21,834 nt of DNA from Spyradenecus sp045634445 (GTDB lineage Bacteria > Verrucomicrobiota > Kiritimatiellia > RFP12 > DVOR01), in NCBI GenBank assembly GCA_045634445.1, contig JAZRAG010000003.1, forward strand, positions 1-21,834. Reading direction: 5' to 3'. Positions 1 through 8,678 of the stretch are shown here, piece by piece. Position 1 is the stretch's first letter. The number at the start of each line of letters is the position of its first letter. Below the pieces are notes generated by a model. It worked only from the letters and a program-made list of their open reading frames with translations, did no database searches and was not told the DNA's origin. The position numbers and the translations under genes were made by a program.

Positions 1-1050
1 AAGTGAGGGGTCAATATCCCACATTAAAGGATCTTCAGCGGTTAAGCCACCGCCCACAGAGGCCAATCCAGCAATCATTGCCGCATTATCACCGCAATAA
101 CGCGCCTGTGCCACCAAAAGAGGCACACGGTAACGCTTCGCGACGCCTTCAAGCGCTTCGCGTAAACGGCCATTCAGCGACACGCCACCGCCAACAGCAA
201 AGGTCTTATACTGCCCAGTGCGCAATGCAATCTCCGCGCGTTTTACAAGCGCATCAACGATTGCTTCTTGATAACAAGCACAAATAAGCGCGGTGTCTTC
301 GTCATTTTGCGGCGGATTCTTGCGCACATACGTCAGTAATGCCGTCTTCAAACCGCTAAACGACACGCAGAGTTCTGCGCGAAGTCCTTCTGGAAGCGGA
401 TGATCTGCCGAAACTTTACCCTGCGGAAAGGTAATCGAACGGCGCAATGCTTCAGGCACCGTCTTTGCCACTTTGTCAATCACTGGACCGCCAGGATAAC
501 CAAGCCCAAGCAGTTTTGCGGCTTTATCAAAAGCTTCACCAGCAGCGTCATCAATCGTTTGACCTATCAGTTTGTACTGATTGGGCGCAGACGCTTCCAC
601 AAAACAGGTGTGACCACCGCTCACTGCAAGGCCCAACTGCGGATACTGCGCATCAAGTGTGACGTCCGCACGGTCGAGTTGCACAGACCAGAGGTGCGCA
701 TGCATATGATTGACGGGAATCAATGGTTTCCCAGAAGCAAGCGCGAGGCCCTTCGCAGCGCTCCATCCCACGAGAAGAGAGGCAGCTAATCCCGGACCAC
801 ACGTCGCAGCAATCGCATCTACTTCATCTAAAGGATTCGCAGCATCTGGAAAGGCTTCCTTTAATGCCTGTTCAATAATGCCACGAATCTTCTCAATGTG
901 CGAACGCGATGCAATCTCTGGCACCACGCCACCATAGGGTTGGTGAAGGGGCACTTGCGAGTAAATGACCGACGAAAGCACCTGTGTGCCGTTTCGCACA
1001 ACGGCAGCAGCGGTTTCGTCACAGGAGCTTTCAATACCAAGAACGGTCAT
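1..1050 (-). CDS. tsaD: TsaD, tRNA t6A37 threonylcarbamoyltransferase (3' end cut by window edge)
   Basis: TsaD is the catalytic subunit that transfers threonylcarbamoyl from TC-AMP to A37 of ANN-decoding tRNAs, working with TsaB and TsaE in the cytoplasm. The frame runs open for 350 codons from an ATG at 1048-1050 to the left edge, so only the last few residues are missing (the family is usually about 335-360 aa). Visible hallmarks, in order, are an N-terminal GIESSCDET motif, the metal-binding NHMHAH (His115 and His119), the AVSGGHT nucleotide-binding segment, the GEAFDKAAKLLGLGYPGG block, FSGLK, and a C-terminal VGGGVSLN. The start lies 24 bp after the stop of the upstream DUF3857 gene, so the two are probably co-transcribed. 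The Shine-Dalgarno is weak (an AAAAAGAG stretch). tsaB and tsaE are not in the window. Confidence 0.96.
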   Translation of the reverse strand, partial: MTVLGIESSCDETAAAVVRNGTQVLSSVIYSQVPLHQPYGGVVPEIASRSHIEKIRGIIEQALKEAFPDAANPLDEVDAIAATCGPGLAASLLVGWSAAKGLALASGKPLIPVNHMHAHLWSVQLDRADVTLDAQYPQLGLAVSGGHTCFVEASAPNQYKLIGQTIDDAAGEAFDKAAKLLGLGYPGGPVIDKVAKTVPEALRRSITFPQGKVSADHPLPEGLRAELCVSFSGLKTALLTYVRKNPPQNDEDTALICACYQEAIVDALVKRAEIALRTGQYKTFAVGGGVSLNGRLREALEGVAKRYRVPLLVAQARYCGDNAAMIAGLASVGGGLTAEDPLMWDIDPSL

Positions 1051-1074
1051 AGGTGCACTCTTTTTTCGCAAGGC

Positions 1075-4000
1075 TTATTCGGGGAGACGCACGATGATGG
1101 TCTGCATTTCAGGTGCAGCGAGGCGGCGGTTCAATTCCACGCAAGAGGGGAAGAGCCAGCTATCCAACATCGCAGGCGAGGCCGAATACTTCACGGTGTA
1201 GGTGAGACGAAGCGCGCCAGTGTAGGTGATGCGTTCTTCCTTAAGGATGAGTTCGCAAGCGCCACCACCAGGCAAGGTCACCTTGAAGGGTTCAGGACGC
1301 GAAACGATTTCACCGCCCTTAGGCAACCAAATATCAACTTCGTTGGTGTAATTTTCCACTTCACCCTGCCAAATGGGGTTGGTACGACGTGTACCACGGA
1401 GGCTGTAGATCGGGGCAACAAAGCGCGGCACAGGGATATTCAAAAGCGCACCCTGACGCATACCATAGCTCTTTGCGCTCACGGCCAAACGTGTACGCAC
1501 AGGATAAGCTTCGGTATCAATCACGTATTCACTGCAGGGTTCTGCGCCAGTTGCCATTGCGTTAGCGGCAGCTGCAATGGTGCGGCGACGCGTTTCGGGC
1601 GTAAATTCGCGTGCAATGCGGCGAACTGCGCCTGCTTCCAAACCGTAGTGACGCGTTTCCGAGGAGATGACTGCATCGCCACCAGCGTCAACAACAATGC
1701 GCGTGACGTTTTCGCTACGCGAGATATCTTCTGCGTTTGTCTGATGAAGTTCGCGGCCTTGGACGCTCATAAGTGCGCAGGATTTCAACTGCGTAGCTGC
1801 CACTTCGTCACAAAGGCCTGCATCACCTACGAGGCGACCATCTGCAAGGCGGATGTAAGGCGTGGTCCAACGCGTCCAACGAGGCGCCTGAAGGGCTGCC
1901 ACTTGCGTGCGGAAGGCGTAGTCATAAGCCAAAGAGGTGGCATCGGCAAAGACGATTTCGCCGTCAATTTCTGCATCGCGCAACATTGCCAACCAAAGAA
2001 TTAGGCGGTCAAGGCGGTTAGCATAACCCGAATTCAAGGTGGTGTCAGGGTCGGTCATCGTGCCGAAAGCCAAGTCATCCCAAGCAGGGCCACGCGTACG
2101 AACGCGACGAGCGAGGAATTCCTGAATCGCCTTCAAACGTGCATTGATGTCGTCTTCTGCGATATCCTTCATCAAGGTTTCCACAGCTTCTTCTGTGACG
2201 GGACGGCGCTGCTTCAAGACCTTTTCAATCTTAGCAATAACCTTCGGCATCACGCGATGTGCTGCTGCTTGACGATGTGCCACGTAAATCGTGGGCGAGA
2301 AGAGGTTGGCGGCAGGCATACCGGGTTCAGCCTTGATGGCGGGACGGTTGCGCAAGGTCCAAGTGTAGGTCTTTTGGCCGTCCTTTACAGATTCAGTACG
2401 CTCCACTGCCACGTTTTCGAAATTGCGCTCTGCAATGCGGATATTGTCCACTTCTGCCACGGGCACGGTGAGGGAGTAGGTTTCTTCCTTTGTAGAAGAT
2501 TCACAATCAAAGACCTTCGTTTCGCAGAAGGGGCGCTTGTCCTTGGAGGTGACAATCCAGTCGAGGTGCGAGACGGAGCCCACTTCAATCGCCGGCAAGG
2601 AAATCACAGTCTGCTTCCAAGCAGTGTAACGCGGAGAGCTGGCCGCGCCATCATCGTCAAGGATATTGATTTCCTTGGAGGTGACGGGGATGCAGTCGCC
2701 ATTAATCGTGGTTACTTCAGCAGCTTCAAGTTCCAAGGTCTGCCAATCGGGAGAGTGCCACAACTTGACTTCGCCCTGGTCGCGCTTACCCTGGAAGGTG
2801 TTGACGCGCACATCGCGGGTGTAGTGACGGCGCACCGTGCCATCGGCATTGAGAATCGTTTCAGAGAAATCCTTGAGCACGGTAGCGTCTTCATTCTGTG
2901 TAGCGTCTTGCACGAAGAGCGGGCGCAATTCTTCAATGCGGCTCATATTTTCCACAAAACGGCGCAACGCAAGATATTCTTCAGGCGTGAAGGTCTTGTT
3001 GGAAACTTCGAGTTCGCGCGTCAATGTAATGGTGTCGGCTTCCTTATTACGCTTGCACACCACGCTATAGGATGCGCCAGTGGTCTTGAGCACTGGATCC
3101 TGCGGCAAGAGCTGAGGTTCGCCAAGCGCATTAAAACCGCGCAAGGTCACCGTTTCATGCACAGAACAAGGAGAGTACACTTCCCAATCGTACTTACGCG
3201 TAGGCTGAGTCAAACCATCAAAGAGGAAGTTCACCACGCCGAAAACACGGCTGAAGTAAGGCAATTTCACCAAGGTGTGACCTTCGTCATTGGGCACTGC
3301 ATAACCATTGATGCGAGCCTTCAACTTCAAGACGAGCGGCTGGGTAATATCCTTGGGATCTTCTGGAGAGAAGGAGAGGTCCGTCAATTCAGCGCCAGGA
3401 GACAAACGCTTGACCATGCCGTCCATGCGTTCGCGGAGAATTTCAGGCGTAGACTTCACAAAGACCGAACGATACACGTTGTCATTCACGCCCTTGAAGT
3501 GAAGCGTTGTGGAGATTTCCAAGTTGCCCGCACGGTCCAAAACAGCGTCCGTTTCCACAGAGGCCAAGTGATCCTTCGTATTCGGCACAGGCGTCACGCG
3601 GAGAGTCTCGCCTTCAGGACGGCACACGAGGAAGGTGCAATCGCTCAAATACGCTGGCAATTCTGCACGAGCAGTATCATCCGTCGGGTCCATGAGGCGG
3701 TAATTGCGGTCACCTTCATCAATGCAGATAATTGCGTGATTGAAGAACGAGAGCGGCACTTCCTTATCGCGCTTCGAACCTGCGTTAATGAGCACAGGGA
3801 AAGCATTGAAGCCTGCTTCGCGCAACATCGCCACCAAAAGTGCGCCCTTATCACGGCAAACACCATAGCGGTTATCAAACGTTAAAGCGACATCGTGCGG
3901 TTCATAACCCGGAGAGGTATCTTCTGCAATGATGCCCATGTAGCGAATTTCTTGCGCCACAAAACCAAAGAGTGCGGCAATCTGTTCTTCGCGCGACTTA

Positions 4001-4887
4001 CCTTCGGTCAATTCTTTCACCTTAGCGATGATACCAGGGGTCACCTTCAAGTGCGGATCGCAGAGATCCCAATACCACTTTGAGAGTTCTTCCCACGAAG
4101 CAAAGGTCGAAACCACCACACGCTGAACCTGCGTAGCCTCTTCAGGCATGTTTTCTTCGGGGAACATCTGCGGCACATTACGTGCTACCCAACGGTACAC
4201 AATGCGGCCATCCTTATGTTCGCTGCTACTCGTCATCGTGCCAGGCACTTCATCCAAAACTGCCATGCTCTTCAAAGGCAATTCCTTCGGCGCGACAATC
4301 GTCAATTCCGAGTAAGGCAAGGGGCAATCCGAGCTTTCAAACGTATCAAAGTCCATGTACGTGCTTGGAATACGCGGACGCATCGTGTTCATCGCCATCA
4401 CAAAGTGAATCGTGTCACCCTTCATCACCTGCGGAATCGTCAACACCAAATTGCGCGAATTTTCATCATAAATATTTTCGGCGTTACCATCATTTGAGGA
4501 AACGTCTTTAATATTCGCCTTCAAATCCACTGGCACCACCGTACCATCCGGACGAATCACTTCGGCCAACTGGAATTCGCCTTCGCTAAATCCCTTCTTG
4601 TACCAAAGCGGAATATCGCGCAATTCCTTAGCGCCTTCATCGGTGAATGCCTTCACCCACCATTCAACCCACTGCAGATAAGAACCATCCTTAGCGTAGT
4701 CCACATAGCGAGATGTGGCGAAAGCCAAAGTACGCGCATCCGGAGACGCATCACGCGTCAATTCAAGCGCAGTCTTCACCATTTCATCACGATTCAAAGG
4801 TGCTGGCATCGGAGCAAGTGCGAGCGCCATACGAAGGCTCAAACCTGCCATCAAAACCAAACTAAAAAGATACTTAATACATTGCAT
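1075..4887 (-). CDS. Secreted tandem DUF3857-transglutaminase-like protein, 1270 aa, second half catalytically degenerate
   Basis: The N-terminus is a typical signal peptide: a positive Lys near the start, a hydrophobic run at about residues 6-24, and Ala-rich cleavage sites. Residues about 45-265 look like a DUF3857 beta domain and 295-410 like a transglutaminase-core fold. A complete thiol triad is visible: Cys344 in NRYGVCRDKG, His384 in FFNHAIICID and Asp400 in YRLMDPTDD. The C-terminal half repeats this plan. A second DUF3857-like part ends near residue 900, and a second core contains SGYANRLDRL...LAMLRDAE, which aligns without gaps to the first core but has Arg958 where Cys344 sits; no matching His/Asp pair is evident. 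The family occurs in exported proteins of several Gram-negative phyla, and the substrate is unknown. The start is supported by GAGGAG 8 nt upstream; a possible -10 (TATACT) lies at 4917-4922 on the minus strand with no convincing -35. tsaD follows after 24 bp. Confidence 0.85.
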   Translation of the reverse strand: MQCIKYLFSLVLMAGLSLRMALALAPMPAPLNRDEMVKTALELTRDASPDARTLAFATSRYVDYAKDGSYLQWVEWWVKAFTDEGAKELRDIPLWYKKGFSEGEFQLAEVIRPDGTVVPVDLKANIKDVSSNDGNAENIYDENSRNLVLTIPQVMKGDTIHFVMAMNTMRPRIPSTYMDFDTFESSDCPLPYSELTIVAPKELPLKSMAVLDEVPGTMTSSSEHKDGRIVYRWVARNVPQMFPEENMPEEATQVQRVVVSTFASWEELSKWYWDLCDPHLKVTPGIIAKVKELTEGKSREEQIAALFGFVAQEIRYMGIIAEDTSPGYEPHDVALTFDNRYGVCRDKGALLVAMLREAGFNAFPVLINAGSKRDKEVPLSFFNHAIICIDEGDRNYRLMDPTDDTARAELPAYLSDCTFLVCRPEGETLRVTPVPNTKDHLASVETDAVLDRAGNLEISTTLHFKGVNDNVYRSVFVKSTPEILRERMDGMVKRLSPGAELTDLSFSPEDPKDITQPLVLKLKARINGYAVPNDEGHTLVKLPYFSRVFGVVNFLFDGLTQPTRKYDWEVYSPCSVHETVTLRGFNALGEPQLLPQDPVLKTTGASYSVVCKRNKEADTITLTRELEVSNKTFTPEEYLALRRFVENMSRIEELRPLFVQDATQNEDATVLKDFSETILNADGTVRRHYTRDVRVNTFQGKRDQGEVKLWHSPDWQTLELEAAEVTTINGDCIPVTSKEINILDDDGAASSPRYTAWKQTVISLPAIEVGSVSHLDWIVTSKDKRPFCETKVFDCESSTKEETYSLTVPVAEVDNIRIAERNFENVAVERTESVKDGQKTYTWTLRNRPAIKAEPGMPAANLFSPTIYVAHRQAAAHRVMPKVIAKIEKVLKQRRPVTEEAVETLMKDIAEDDINARLKAIQEFLARRVRTRGPAWDDLAFGTMTDPDTTLNSGYANRLDRLILWLAMLRDAEIDGEIVFADATSLAYDYAFRTQVAALQAPRWTRWTTPYIRLADGRLVGDAGLCDEVAATQLKSCALMSVQGRELHQTNAEDISRSENVTRIVVDAGGDAVISSETRHYGLEAGAVRRIAREFTPETRRRTIAAAANAMATGAEPCSEYVIDTEAYPVRTRLAVSAKSYGMRQGALLNIPVPRFVAPIYSLRGTRRTNPIWQGEVENYTNEVDIWLPKGGEIVSRPEPFKVTLPGGGACELILKEERITYTGALRLTYTVKYSASPAMLDSWLFPSCVELNRRLAAPEMQTIIVRLPE

Positions 4888-5459
4888 CTAAGATACTCCT
4901 CAACTAATTACTATATAGTATACCTAATCTTCACAACACGCGCCTAAAAACCAAGCGAAATTTCACCCCTGCTACCTAAAAAATATCCTCCTTACTACCC
5001 ACGCTTTTTCCAAACCTTACCCCCACCCCAAAACCACCCTTTTTTACCCTAAAAACCCCTTTTTTCAAAACAGGTTGTCTTAAACCTCAAAACAACCTCT
5101 CTTAAATCGCAAAAAGAATTATCTTAAACTCCAAAACACACCTTCTTCAAAAATACCCTAAATTCATCCCCCTCCCTTCTTTTCCTAATGCTTTAATCAC
5201 AAACAATTAAACTATGAATTTATCCCGCTTTTGCACTAATTTTAGAGAAATGCAATAGTACAAAATGCTTCTTTTCGTCCTACATTTTAGGGTAAATTTT
5301 ATCCATTAGAATAATTCGTTGGAATGCAATTGTATATGAATACAAGTCAAGTCTCCAAAATTGTACAATCATCTGAAAAATGAAATTAAGCGAGATAAAA
5401 ATCTGTGAAGAGAATGCAATCTATGAATCAAAATAAAGATAACAATTGTGTAAGAACAT
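4888..5459. other. Intergenic region, G-depleted on the plus strand, with three AATGCAAT copies
   Basis: No gene is recognised in these roughly 570 bases. The part at about 4935-5215 is strikingly poor in G on the plus strand (about ten G by eye) and rich in A and C runs. It is the upstream leader and promoter region of the DUF3857 gene on the minus strand, with its SD just above 4887. At 5249-5256, 5323-5330 and 5413-5420 the octamer AATGCAAT occurs three times in the same orientation. Its meaning is unknown. Confidence 0.5.
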
Positions 5460-5460
5460 C

Positions 5461-5491
5461 TAAAAACAAAAACCGCTCGGTGATGAGCGGT
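5461..5491 (-). terminator. Intrinsic terminator of the fab cluster
   Basis: On the minus strand a 7-bp GC-rich stem (5485-5491 pairing with 5472-5478, loop of 6) is followed by a T-rich run, the complement of 5461-5471. It lies about 30 bp after the fabV stop and closes the fabH-fabF-fabZ-fabV cluster, separating it from the DUF3857-tsaD unit. Confidence 0.85.
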
Positions 5492-5520
5492 CTTTGTTTG
5501 TCAGGTTTGGAATCTTGCGA

Positions 5521-6669
5521 TTAACCTTCAAAGCCGTGAAGGGCAAGGAAGTCAGTGCGGTAACCAGCGATATCGGTAACAGCTTCCACGTTTTCAGGGG
5601 AGAGCGTTTCCATGAGCTGGTCCACAGTGGCCTGAATTTCAGGGCGCATTTCCCAGTCGTCGATGCGGATACGGCCTGCTTCATCCACGGGCATATCACC
5701 ACCGTCTGCACGGTACATGAATTCGCGGAAGAGGCGGTCAATCTGATCGAGGCAGTCTTCATGAAGACCAGCTTCCTTCATCACCTTGAAGAGGCAGGAG
5801 ATGTAGGGAGGCATTGCGGGGATCACGGCAGAAGCGCGGGTCACGAGAGCCTTATTGACGGAGACAACGCCCACGCCATTGAGGTCCTTCAACGTTTCGG
5901 TGATGGCCTTAGCAGAAGCTTCAAGGTTTTCCTTAGCCTTGCCGAGGGTACCAGAACGATAGATGTCCTGCGTGCACTTGGGGCCGATGTAGGAGTAAGC
6001 AACGGTCTTGCAGCCTTCTGCGAGGAGGCCCTGTGCCTTGAGGTAGTCAATCCAGAGAATCCAGTCTTCACCACCCATCACCTTCACGGTAGCGGCGATT
6101 TCTTCGTCGGTAGCGGGCTCAACGGAGACTTCCTTCATTTCGCAAGTCATGATGTCGAGCGTACGTGCGACGTGGGGCTTACCGATGGGCTTGATTGCGC
6201 TCTTGTAGAGGACGCCATCCTTAGGATCGGTACGCATGGGCGATGCGAGAGAGTAAACCACGAGGTCAAAGGGCTTGAAGCCATTGTCGCGGGCGAGCTG
6301 AGCCACGGTTTCGCGGGTAGCATCAGCAAAAGCGTCTGCGGAGATGGTGATTGCCTTGAGACCTTCAGCCTTAGCGACTTCGTCGAAAGCTTCGTTGTTG
6401 TACCAACCAGGAGAGCCAGCCTTACGATCGGTCGGAGCGCGTTCGAAGGAAACGCCAAGGGTTTCTGCCTTGGGGCCACCGAATGCTACTGCAATACGAG
6501 AGGCAAGGCCATAACCACCAGAGCAGCCGAGCACGAGAACGCTCTTAGGGCCGTTTGCAATAGGGGCTTTTGCCTTTTCGCGAGCAATGTCGCGGAGGGT
6601 GAACTTCTTGCAGCCTTCGCCGTCTACATTGAGGCAGAGACCGCCACGCACTTTAGGTTCTTCAGCCAT
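5521..6669 (-). CDS. fabV: Trans-2-enoyl-ACP/CoA reductase (FabV-type ENR)
   Basis: FabV catalyses the last, NADH-dependent reduction of each fatty-acid elongation cycle, turning enoyl-ACP into acyl-ACP. It is an enlarged short-chain dehydrogenase (family about 395-400 aa; here 382) and a known triclosan-tolerant alternative to FabI. Seen here are the nucleotide-binding segment around residues 48-58 (GCSGGYGLASR), the conserved VYSLASP near 138-144, MGGEDW near 198-203, AYSYIGP near 224-230, and the FabV-specific catalytic pair Tyr237 and Lys246 (Tyr-x8-Lys spacing, YRSGTLGKAK). The C-terminal part with MPPYIS, the WEMR segment and the closing GF are also typical. The start has GGAG 8 nt upstream. 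It is the last gene of the fab cluster, 37 bp after fabZ, and the only enoyl reductase in the window. Confidence 0.95.
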   Translation of the reverse strand: MAEEPKVRGGLCLNVDGEGCKKFTLRDIAREKAKAPIANGPKSVLVLGCSGGYGLASRIAVAFGGPKAETLGVSFERAPTDRKAGSPGWYNNEAFDEVAKAEGLKAITISADAFADATRETVAQLARDNGFKPFDLVVYSLASPMRTDPKDGVLYKSAIKPIGKPHVARTLDIMTCEMKEVSVEPATDEEIAATVKVMGGEDWILWIDYLKAQGLLAEGCKTVAYSYIGPKCTQDIYRSGTLGKAKENLEASAKAITETLKDLNGVGVVSVNKALVTRASAVIPAMPPYISCLFKVMKEAGLHEDCLDQIDRLFREFMYRADGGDMPVDEAGRIRIDDWEMRPEIQATVDQLMETLSPENVEAVTDIAGYRTDFLALHGFEG

Positions 6670-6706
6670 GATTTTACTCCTAAGTGGAATGGTTTAAATG
6701 ATGAAA

Positions 6707-7174
6707 TTATTCGGTGAGGGAGCCAGCGGGCACCACGAGGCAGAACCACTGTGCTTCAACAGCTACGAGGGGGTTACCGCGCTTGTCAGCCTTACCAACA
6801 ATGTAGCCCTTACCCTTCTGTTCCAAGCGACGACCGGTAGCCTTAACGGTTTCAATTTCGTAACGCACGGTGTCACCAGGGCGGACCTGATTGATGAAAC
6901 GCACTTCTTCGAGCTTAGCGAAAAGGAAGAGTTTTTCATCCTTTTCATCGGAGCTCAAACGGATGCCTGCACCACCGCACTGGGCCATGGATTCAACCAA
7001 GATCACGCCAGGGCAAACGGGATATTCAGGGAAGTGACCCTTGAAGAAGTAACGGTCGGGACCGTAGTCAACTTCAGCAATGGTTTTTTCCTGAGAGCAT
7101 TCGAGAATGCGGTCGCAGAAAAGGAAGGGATCGCGGTGAGGCAACACGGTTTTGATAGCTTCTTGATCGTACAT
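6707..7174 (-). CDS. fabZ: 3-hydroxyacyl-[ACP] dehydratase FabZ
   Basis: This hot-dog-fold dehydratase removes water from 3-hydroxyacyl-ACP to give trans-2-enoyl-ACP, the substrate of the FabV encoded just downstream. At 155 aa it has the usual length. The LPHRDPFLFCDRI segment (11-23) and the catalytic region FFKGHFPEYPVCPGVILVESMAQ are present (given here in two parts: residues 43-50 and 51-65), with His47 and Glu61 as the catalytic pair. The start ATG has AAGGAG about 5 nt upstream. The gene sits between fabF and fabV. The gap to fabF is unusually long for this cluster (about 180 bp) and contains hairpins, described separately, so its expression may be tuned apart from fabHF. Confidence 0.95.
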   Translation of the reverse strand: MYDQEAIKTVLPHRDPFLFCDRILECSQEKTIAEVDYGPDRYFFKGHFPEYPVCPGVILVESMAQCGGAGIRLSSDEKDEKLFLFAKLEEVRFINQVRPGDTVRYEIETVKATGRRLEQKGKGYIVGKADKRGNPLVAVEAQWFCLVVPAGSLTE

Positions 7175-7306
7175 AAGGACTCCTTGTGAGAGGTACGGGC
7201 TGTTTTTAAAGGGGTTCGTTGTGAACGGACTTTGCAGGATAAGACTGTTTGTCCGTCATCAAGCTGCCGAGTGAATAACAGTTATTACTCGTGACAGTTA
7301 TAAGGA

Positions 7307-7340
7307 ATGTTAGCGACGGTAAAAGTCCCGTCGCTAACAT
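7307..7340 (-). promoter_or_regulatory. Strong 13-bp hairpin in the fabF-fabZ gap, no T-run
   Basis: Bases 7307-7319 pair perfectly with 7328-7340 (13 bp, GC-rich core, 8-base loop). It begins 13 bp after the fabF stop on the minus strand. No T-run follows on either strand, so it does not look like a standard intrinsic terminator. A role in mRNA stability, processing or partial attenuation between fabF and fabZ is inference. A second, imperfect palindrome with a bulge lies downstream at 7269-7290. Confidence 0.6.
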
Positions 7341-7353
7341 ATCCTAATCGCAC

Positions 7354-8649
7354 TTAGGCGCGGCGGATGATCAACGAAGAGTTGTGACCACCGAAGCCGA
7401 GGGTATTGGTCATGGCGATGTCAAGGGGTGCTTCAACGCCCTTGTTAGGCACCATGTCCAAATCGCATTCAGAATCGGGGGTGTTGTAGTTGATCGTCGG
7501 CGGATAGAAGTTGTCGTTGATCGCCTTGATGCAGACGAGTGCTTCCAAAGCACCGGTAGCACCGAGGAGGTGACCCGTCATGGACTTGGTGGAGCTCATC
7601 TTCAACTTGTAAGCGTGTTCACCGAAGACAGCCTTAGCAGCCTTGGTTTCCATCGGGTCATTGAGGCCAGTGGAGGTACCGTGAGCGTTGATATACTGCA
7701 CGTCTTCAGGCTTGATGCCTGCGTCAGCAATAGCCATCTTTTCTGCGAGGATGATACCAGATGCTTCAGGGTCGGGAGCGCACACGTGGTGAGCATCGCC
7801 ACCTGCACCGTAACCAGCGACTTCGCCGTAGATCTTAGCACCACGTGCCTTAGCGTGTTCTTCGCTTTCCATGATGAGGATAGCTGCGCCTTCGGACATG
7901 ATGAAGCCGTTGCGGTCCTTATCGAACGGACGGCATGCCTTGAGCGGATCTTCGGTGGTGGAGAGTGCGTGCATTGCCTGGAAGCCGCCCACGCAGTATT
8001 CTTCGATGGTGGATTCAGCGCCACCAGCGATGACGACGTCTGCACGGCCAGAACGGATCATGTCGAGTGCCACGCCGATTGCGTCGGTAGAAGCAGAGCA
8101 AGCGGTGGAAACGGTGAGGACGGGGCCCTTAGCCTTGAGGTAAATGGAGACGTTACCAGGACCTTCGTTTGCGATGAGCATCGGAATGGTCATGGGGCCG
8201 ATACGACGGGGACCCTTTTCAAAGAGCGTCTTGTAGGTGGGAGCGTCAACTTCCTTACCACCGATACCCACGCCGAGGATACAACCCACGCGAGCAGGAT
8301 CCACGCCCTTAGCGGGTTCCTTACCCACAGCCTGCCAAGGATTGGGGCATTCTTCGGTAGCAGCAGGAAGATCTGCGTAACCAGCATCCACCCATGCCTG
8401 CTTAGCAGCTGCCACAGCGTACTGAGCGAAGAGAGCCAAACGCTTAGCTTCCTTAGGATCGATGTAGTCACCCACATTGAAATCTTTCACTTCGCCTGCG
8501 ACATGCACATTGAGGCGAGAGGTGTCGAAGCGCGTAATCGTGTTGATGCCGCAACGGCCTGCACGAATGCCTTCCCAGAAGGTGTTCACATCGTTACCGA
8601 GGGGCGTAATGCAACCAAGACCCGTGACGACAACTTTCTTCTTATCCAT
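7354..8649 (-). CDS. fabF: 3-oxoacyl-[ACP] synthase II (FabF)
   Basis: This KAS II condensing enzyme extends acyl-ACP with malonyl-ACP. The start chosen is the ATG at 8649 (MDKKKVVVTG), which matches the family N-terminus and has an AAGGA-type SD; the longer open frame upstream reads back over the end of fabH. The protein is 431 aa, slightly longer than the usual 410-415, with extra residues near 94-117. The thiolase-fold catalytic triad is visible: Cys184 in STACSAS, His323 in NAHGTST and His360 in KSMTGHLLGA, with Lys355 just before. The GFGGHNSS C-terminal loop is present. It follows fabH by 29 bp, so the two are probably translated from one mRNA. Confidence 0.96.
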   Translation of the reverse strand: MDKKKVVVTGLGCITPLGNDVNTFWEGIRAGRCGINTITRFDTSRLNVHVAGEVKDFNVGDYIDPKEAKRLALFAQYAVAAAKQAWVDAGYADLPAATEECPNPWQAVGKEPAKGVDPARVGCILGVGIGGKEVDAPTYKTLFEKGPRRIGPMTIPMLIANEGPGNVSIYLKAKGPVLTVSTACSASTDAIGVALDMIRSGRADVVIAGGAESTIEEYCVGGFQAMHALSTTEDPLKACRPFDKDRNGFIMSEGAAILIMESEEHAKARGAKIYGEVAGYGAGGDAHHVCAPDPEASGIILAEKMAIADAGIKPEDVQYINAHGTSTGLNDPMETKAAKAVFGEHAYKLKMSSTKSMTGHLLGATGALEALVCIKAINDNFYPPTINYNTPDSECDLDMVPNKGVEAPLDIAMTNTLGFGGHNSSLIIRRA

Positions 8650-8678
8650 GATGTGTTTTCCTTTCAAAATAAAACTGT

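Noticed and set aside
898..3885. Long plus-strand open frames (898-2004 and 2257-3885)
   Set aside because: They lie opposite tsaD and the DUF3857 gene, their translations are rich in His, Cys and Arg without any family motif, and they arise from the codon bias of the real genes.
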